In this document: in pieces, positions 21,281 through 24,917 of the stretch
Numbering within the stretch: position 1 is the stretch's first letter
How the letters are laid out: each line of letters starts with the position of its first letter
Source: Acetobacteraceae bacterium
GTDB taxonomy: Bacteria > Pseudomonadota > Alphaproteobacteria > Acetobacterales > Acetobacteraceae
Length of the DNA: 24,917 nucleotides
Reading direction: 5' to 3'
Assembly (NCBI GenBank): GCA_947478535.1
Contig: CANJXD010000014.1
Location: forward strand, 1-24,917
Notes under the pieces: model-generated
What the model was told of the DNA's origin: nothing
Databases searched by the model: none
The model's input: the letters and a program-made list of their open reading frames with translations, nothing else
Program-made: the position numbers and the translations under genes

Positions 21281-22363
21281 ATGGATGTCCAGGCCGCACG
21301 CGTCCGCGCACAGATCGCCGCCATCCTCGATGCCTGGGGGATGGACAAGGACCTCGCCGCCACGACGGTGGAGGCGATGACGGAGACCGATCTGTTGGGC
21401 GTCGACAGCCACGGCATCTCGATGCTGATGACGTATGAGAAGCGGCGGCAGGAAGGGAAGCTCAACCTCACCATCCATCCGCGGATCGAGAAGCGCACAG
21501 CCTGCACGGCGCTGGTCGATGCCGGCGACGGCCTCGGCCATCCCGTCTCCGCCTTCGCGATGAACCTCGCCGTGGATATGGCGAAGGAAGTTGGCGTCGG
21601 CGTCGTTGGCGTGCGCAATTCCCACCACTTCGGCGCCGCGGGCGTCTATGCCCGCATCGCCGCGCGGCGTGGTGCGATCGGCATGGTGACGAGTGCGACG
21701 CGCGGTGTCGCGATGGTGCCGACGCGGGGCGCGATGCCGGTGCTCGGCACCAACCCGCTGGCCTTCGCCGCGCCGACGAAGCGCAACCTGCCCTTCGTGC
21801 TGGACATGGCGACGACGACGACGGCGGCCGGCAAGGTAAAGGTCTATGACCTCAACAACCGCGCCATGCCCGCGGGCTGGGTGCTGGAAGCCGATGGTAC
21901 GCCCGTCACTGATGCGAAGCGTGGCATGAAGGTGGTGTTCGATGAGCCTGCCGGCGGGCTCTCCCCGGTCGGCGGCACGGCGGAAATGGCCAGCCACAAG
22001 GGCTATGGCCTGGCCATGATGGTTCACATCCTCGGCGGCGCGCTGGTCGGTGCTTCCTTCTCGCCGATCCGCAACAAGACGCAAAAGCCGACGGACCCGG
22101 ATCGGCTTGGCCATTTCTTCATGGCGATCGACCCGGCCGCCTTCCGCGAGCCCGGCGAATTCGAGGATGACCTCGATGACGTGATCGACGTGTTGCACGC
22201 GACGCCCGCCGCCGATCCGAAGAAGCCCGTGCTGGTGGCGGGTGATCCGGAGGAGGCGGAAAGGCTGCGCCGCCTCGAACACGGCATCCCGATCCCGGCG
22301 GCGCTGGATGCGCATATCCGCGCCATCTGCGAACGCTGCGGGGCGCCTTACCTGCTGAGCTGA
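21281..22363 (+). CDS. Malate/L-lactate dehydrogenase (Ldh2/YlbC)-family NAD(P)-dependent oxidoreductase
   Basis: A 360-residue member of the malate/L-lactate dehydrogenase type-2 family, which reduces or oxidises 2-oxo/2-hydroxy acids with NAD(P) using its own fold. Marks are T-D-L-L-G-V-D-S-H44-G near the N-terminus, N113-S-H-H-F-G-A-A-G with the catalytic-site histidine, G-T-N-P-L-A-F-A-A-P at 156-165, and V-L-D-M-A-T-T (173-179). The length is normal. The ATG at 21281 is chosen because GGGAAGGGA ends seven bases upstream; a GTG at 21275 overlapping the previous stop is too close to that site. It fits as the step that oxidises a 2-hydroxy acid made by, or feeding, the neighbouring FAH-type hydrolase. 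The precise substrate is unknown. Confidence 0.92.
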   Translation: MDVQAARVRAQIAAILDAWGMDKDLAATTVEAMTETDLLGVDSHGISMLMTYEKRRQEGKLNLTIHPRIEKRTACTALVDAGDGLGHPVSAFAMNLAVDMAKEVGVGVVGVRNSHHFGAAGVYARIAARRGAIGMVTSATRGVAMVPTRGAMPVLGTNPLAFAAPTKRNLPFVLDMATTTTAAGKVKVYDLNNRAMPAGWVLEADGTPVTDAKRGMKVVFDEPAGGLSPVGGTAEMASHKGYGLAMMVHILGGALVGASFSPIRNKTQKPTDPDRLGHFFMAIDPAAFREPGEFEDDLDDVIDVLHATPAADPKKPVLVAGDPEEAERLRRLEHGIPIPAALDAHIRAICERCGAPYLLS

Positions 22364-22389
22364 ACGGCGACGAAGGGGAGGAATAACCA

Positions 22390-23952
22390 ATGAAGAAAAT
22401 CGCATCCGTCGCGGCACTCGCGGTGATGGTGGCCGCTGGCGCTGAGGCGCAGACGCTGCGGATGGGGGTCGGCGCGCAGATCACCTCCGCCGATCCGCAT
22501 TTCCACAACATTTCCCCGAACAACGCCTTCGCATCGATGATCTTTGACAATCTGCTTGAGACGGATGCGACTGCGCGGCTGACACCCTCGCTGGCCGAAA
22601 GCTGGCGGACGGTGGCGCCGGATGTGTGGGAATTCAAGCTGCGCCAGGGCGTGCGCTTCCACAACGGCAATGACTTCACGGCGGAGGATGTGGCCTTCAC
22701 GCTGGAACGCATCCCGCAGGTGCAGAACAGCCCGGGGTCCTTCCGCACCTATACCCAGGCGATCCGCAGCGTGGAGATCGTGGACAGCCACACCATCCGC
22801 TTCCGCACCAACGGCCCCGCGCCGCTCGTGCCGACCGATCTCGCGCAGGTCCCCATGTTGGACCGCGAGACCCATGCCGGTGCGACGACCGAAGGCTTCA
22901 ACACAGGCCGGCTGACCATCGGCACCGGCCCGTTCCGCCTGGCCAGCTTCCGGTCCGGGGACCGCGCGGAGCTGACGCGGAATGAGAATTACTGGGGCCG
23001 TCGCGCGGCCTGGGCGAATGTCGAGTATCGCATCATGACGAATGACGCGTCCCGCACCGCGTCGCTGCTGTCCGGCGATGTCGATTTCATCGACCAGGTG
23101 CCGACGCCCGATATCGAACGCCTGCGCCGCAATGATCGCATCGTCCTCAGCGAGATCGATGCGATGCGCTACATCTACTTCGCGGTCGATCACATGCGGA
23201 CTGGCCCGACGCCCCATGTCACGGACAATGATGGCCGGCCGCTCGACCGCAACCCGCTGAAGGATGTGCGCGTGCGTCGCGCGCTCTCGCTCGCCCTGGA
23301 CCGCGCGGCCATCGTCTCCCGCGTCATGGAAGGGGCGGCCACCGCGACGGTGCAGGTGATGCCGCCGGGTGCCATCGGCTATGTCGCGGATCTGCCCGTG
23401 CCGCGCGCGGACCCGGACACGGCGCGCAGCCTGCTCGCCGAAGCGGGCTATCCCAACGGCTTCCGCCTGACCGTGCACGGGCCGAATGACCGCTACCCCA
23501 ACGATGCCCGCATCGTGCAGGCCGTCAGCCAGATGTGGACGCGCATCGGTATTCGCACCCAGGTCGATGTCTCCCCCTATGCGAGCTTCATCGCCCGCGC
23601 CAGCCGCCAGGAGTTTTCAGCGTTCCTGGTCTCCTGGGGTTCTTCGACTGGGGAGCCGATGGCGGGACTGCGCAGCGTTGCCGCCACCTACGACCAGGCG
23701 CGCGGCACGGGCGCGGTCAATCGCGGCCGCTATTCGAACCCTGAATTCGACGACCAACTCGCCCGCGCCGCGCAGGAGCTGGACGATACGAAGCGGGAGG
23801 ACATGCTGCGGGAGGCGACGCGGATGCTGGTCTCCGATGTGGGCATCATCAGCACGCATCTGCAGAAGAACATCTGGGCGATGCGCCGCGGCTTTGGGCA
23901 TGATGCGCGGGTGGATGAACGCAGCCGCGCACAGGATGTGACGCCGCGATAG
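22390..23952 (+). CDS. ABC transporter substrate-binding protein, oligopeptide/nickel type (SBP_bac_5)
   Basis: A 520-residue periplasmic binding protein of cluster C. A Sec signal (M-K-K-I-A start, hydrophobic run, cut near A-E-A-Q at 20) is followed by the family signature around 69-105: A-E-S-W-R, L-R-Q-G-V-R-F-H-N-G and F-T-A-E-D-V-A-F-T-L. The later block V-R-R-A-L-S-L-A-L-D-R is also typical. Such proteins deliver peptides, opines, glycosides or other medium-size solutes to an ABC importer. No permease or ATPase gene follows; the next gene is a Bug receptor, so any importer must be outside the window. A strong GGGAGGAAT ribosome site precedes the ATG. It is 26 bases after the dehydrogenase gene, as the fourth gene of the operon. 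Confidence 0.93.
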   Translation: MKKIASVAALAVMVAAGAEAQTLRMGVGAQITSADPHFHNISPNNAFASMIFDNLLETDATARLTPSLAESWRTVAPDVWEFKLRQGVRFHNGNDFTAEDVAFTLERIPQVQNSPGSFRTYTQAIRSVEIVDSHTIRFRTNGPAPLVPTDLAQVPMLDRETHAGATTEGFNTGRLTIGTGPFRLASFRSGDRAELTRNENYWGRRAAWANVEYRIMTNDASRTASLLSGDVDFIDQVPTPDIERLRRNDRIVLSEIDAMRYIYFAVDHMRTGPTPHVTDNDGRPLDRNPLKDVRVRRALSLALDRAAIVSRVMEGAATATVQVMPPGAIGYVADLPVPRADPDTARSLLAEAGYPNGFRLTVHGPNDRYPNDARIVQAVSQMWTRIGIRTQVDVSPYASFIARASRQEFSAFLVSWGSSTGEPMAGLRSVAATYDQARGTGAVNRGRYSNPEFDDQLARAAQELDDTKREDMLREATRMLVSDVGIISTHLQKNIWAMRRGFGHDARVDERSRAQDVTPR

Positions 23953-24011
23953 GGTGGTTCCGCTTCTCGCGCGGCTGGGCCATGCTGGCCCGAGCCGCGA
24001 AGGAGCCACCC
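23952..24011 (+). promoter_or_regulatory. Long imperfect hairpin covering the ribosome site of the last gene
   Basis: Nearly the whole gap folds. GGGTGG (23952-23957) pairs with CCACCC (24006-24011), and GCGGCT plus GGGCC (23971-23981) pair with GGCCC and AGCCGC (23987-23998) around the loop ATGCT. AAGGAG (24000-24005), the ribosome site of the gene at 24015, lies in the 3' arm. It could be a transcript-processing or attenuating structure, or could simply lower translation of the receptor. There is no U-run. Confidence 0.45.
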
Positions 24012-24014
24012 TCC

Positions 24015-24917
24015 ATGACCACCCGCCGAAGCCTGCTCGCCACCAGCCTCGCCGTGCCGGCCCTTGCCGGGGGCGCGGCCGCCCAGGGAACGCGCCCGCT
24101 CCGCATCATCATGCCCTTCCCGCCGGGCCAGGGCAGCGACATCCTGATGCGGCTGCTCGCGGAACGGCTGCAGGGCCCGCTCGGCCAGCCCGTGATCGTC
24201 GAAAACCGCGCCGGCGCCGGTGGCACGCTGGGCATGGAATACGCCGCCAATGCGACGCCTGATGGCACCACCATCGTCATGGGAGGCAGCGGCCCGACGA
24301 CGATCGCGCAGAGCCTGTTCCCACGCCTCGGCTACGATACGCAGCGGGATCTGACGCCGATCGCTCTGATCGCCAGCGTGCCGCAACTGTTCATCGTCAA
24401 TAATGATTTTCCCGTGCGGAACATCCAGGAGCTGATCGCGCGCGCGCGCGCCAATCCCGGTGGCATCTTCTACGCATCCTCCGGCAATGGCACGACGCAG
24501 CATCTGAATGTCGAGCTGTTCGCGACGCTGACGCGGACGCAGCTGACGCATGTTCCCTATCGCGGATCGGGGCCGGCGCTGGCCGATCTCGTCGCCGGCC
24601 AGGTGCCCTTCATGTCGGACACTCTGGCGGCGGTGACGGACCTCGTGCGCAGCGGCCGCGTGCGCGCCATCGGGGTGACGTCGCGCGAACGCTCGCCTTT
24701 CTTCCCGGATATCCCGACCATCCAGGAACAGGGCGTGGCCGGCTACGAATCCGTGGGCTGGATCAGCCTGCTCGGCCCGCGTGGCCTGCCCGATGCCGCC
24801 GCCGCACGCATCGAGCGGGAAGTGGAAGCCGTGCTGCGCCAGCCCGAATTCCAGGCCCGCCTCGCCGAGCAGGCCTTCACCGCCACCTTCCTCAACCGCA
24901 CCGATTTCGCGGCCTTC
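24015..24917 (+). CDS. Bug-family (TctC-like) binding receptor, 3' end outside window
   Basis: The first 301 residues of a Bug/TctC periplasmic receptor; the window ends in frame with only a few tens of residues missing, judging by the family length of about 320. The signal M-T-T-R-R-S-L-L with a hydrophobic run ending in A-A-A-Q (about 24) is Tat-like. R-P-L-R-I-I-M-P-F-P-P-G-Q-G-S-D, V-I-V-E-N-R-A-G-A-G-G, L-G-Y-D-T and H-V-P-Y-R-G-S-G mark the fold and ligand loops. It differs from the two receptors at 8128-10108 in the first ligand loop (P-P-G-Q-G-S-D against A-G-G-S-x-D). AAGGAG lies nine bases upstream. It is the fifth gene of the dioxygenase/FAH/dehydrogenase operon and probably captures that pathway's substrate. 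Confidence 0.92.
   Translation, partial: MTTRRSLLATSLAVPALAGGAAAQGTRPLRIIMPFPPGQGSDILMRLLAERLQGPLGQPVIVENRAGAGGTLGMEYAANATPDGTTIVMGGSGPTTIAQSLFPRLGYDTQRDLTPIALIASVPQLFIVNNDFPVRNIQELIARARANPGGIFYASSGNGTTQHLNVELFATLTRTQLTHVPYRGSGPALADLVAGQVPFMSDTLAAVTDLVRSGRVRAIGVTSRERSPFFPDIPTIQEQGVAGYESVGWISLLGPRGLPDAAAARIEREVEAVLRQPEFQARLAEQAFTATFLNRTDFAAF

Overview
The window is a gene-dense, GC-rich stretch of bacterial chromosome with short intergenic gaps, the longest about 210 bases. The gene content suggests an alphaproteobacterium of the Acetobacteraceae (Roseomonas-like): three stand-alone Bug/TTT-type periplasmic receptors, several catabolic mini-operons each with a different hydrolase or dioxygenase, and a TIGR03032-type protein beside a TPR glycosyltransferase. 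This taxonomic guess is inference from gene content and codon bias. I saw no rRNA, tRNA, CRISPR array, transposase or integrase.

Layout, left to right. (1) 2-1991, plus strand: the tail of a carboxymuconolactone-decarboxylase-like gene, a TauD/TfdA dioxygenase and a class-A beta-lactamase-like serine hydrolase, closed by a strong hairpin at 1999-2022. (2) 2031-4826, minus strand: a four-gene operon of amidohydrolase, lone Rieske ferredoxin, an unrecognised 94-residue protein and a PuuE-like NodB-fold deacetylase. (3) 4972-6489: a maleate isomerase/arylmalonate decarboxylase-family enzyme, convergent with an MhpR-like IclR regulator. (4) 6561-8125, plus strand: two overlapping metallo-beta-lactamase-fold genes whose metal-ligand motifs have decayed in different places. 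(5) 8128-10108, minus strand: two tandem Bug receptors. (6) 10199-17169: a minus-strand pair (TIGR03032-like protein, then TPR plus GT9-like glycosyltransferase) divergent from a 1456-residue secreted protein built of ELWxxDGT repeats, Ig-like domains, 18 uninterrupted RTX nonapeptides and a type I secretion tail. (7) 17242-19428: a small four-helix membrane protein, an exported MetX-like alpha/beta hydrolase and a convergent YitT-family membrane protein. (8) 19580-24917, plus strand: a second TauD dioxygenase, an FAH-family hydrolase, a malate/L-lactate dehydrogenase-family oxidoreductase, an oligopeptide-type binding protein and a third Bug receptor that runs off the window.

Most of the window reads as scavenging and breakdown of small organic acids or aromatic or amide compounds: periplasmic receptors capture carboxylates, cytoplasmic hydrolases, dioxygenases and dehydrogenases process them, and an IclR regulator senses an intermediate. 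No substrate can be named from sequence alone, and no transporter membrane subunits are present for any of the four binding proteins. The odd block is region 6, which looks like a surface or secreted protein with a divergent pair of genes that could modify it.

The items I would look at first are the ligand-swapped metallo-beta-lactamase pair, the Rieske/amidohydrolase/94-residue operon, the RTX/Ig protein with its divergent glycosyltransferase pair, and a 14-base partly palindromic motif shared by two intergenic promoter regions.
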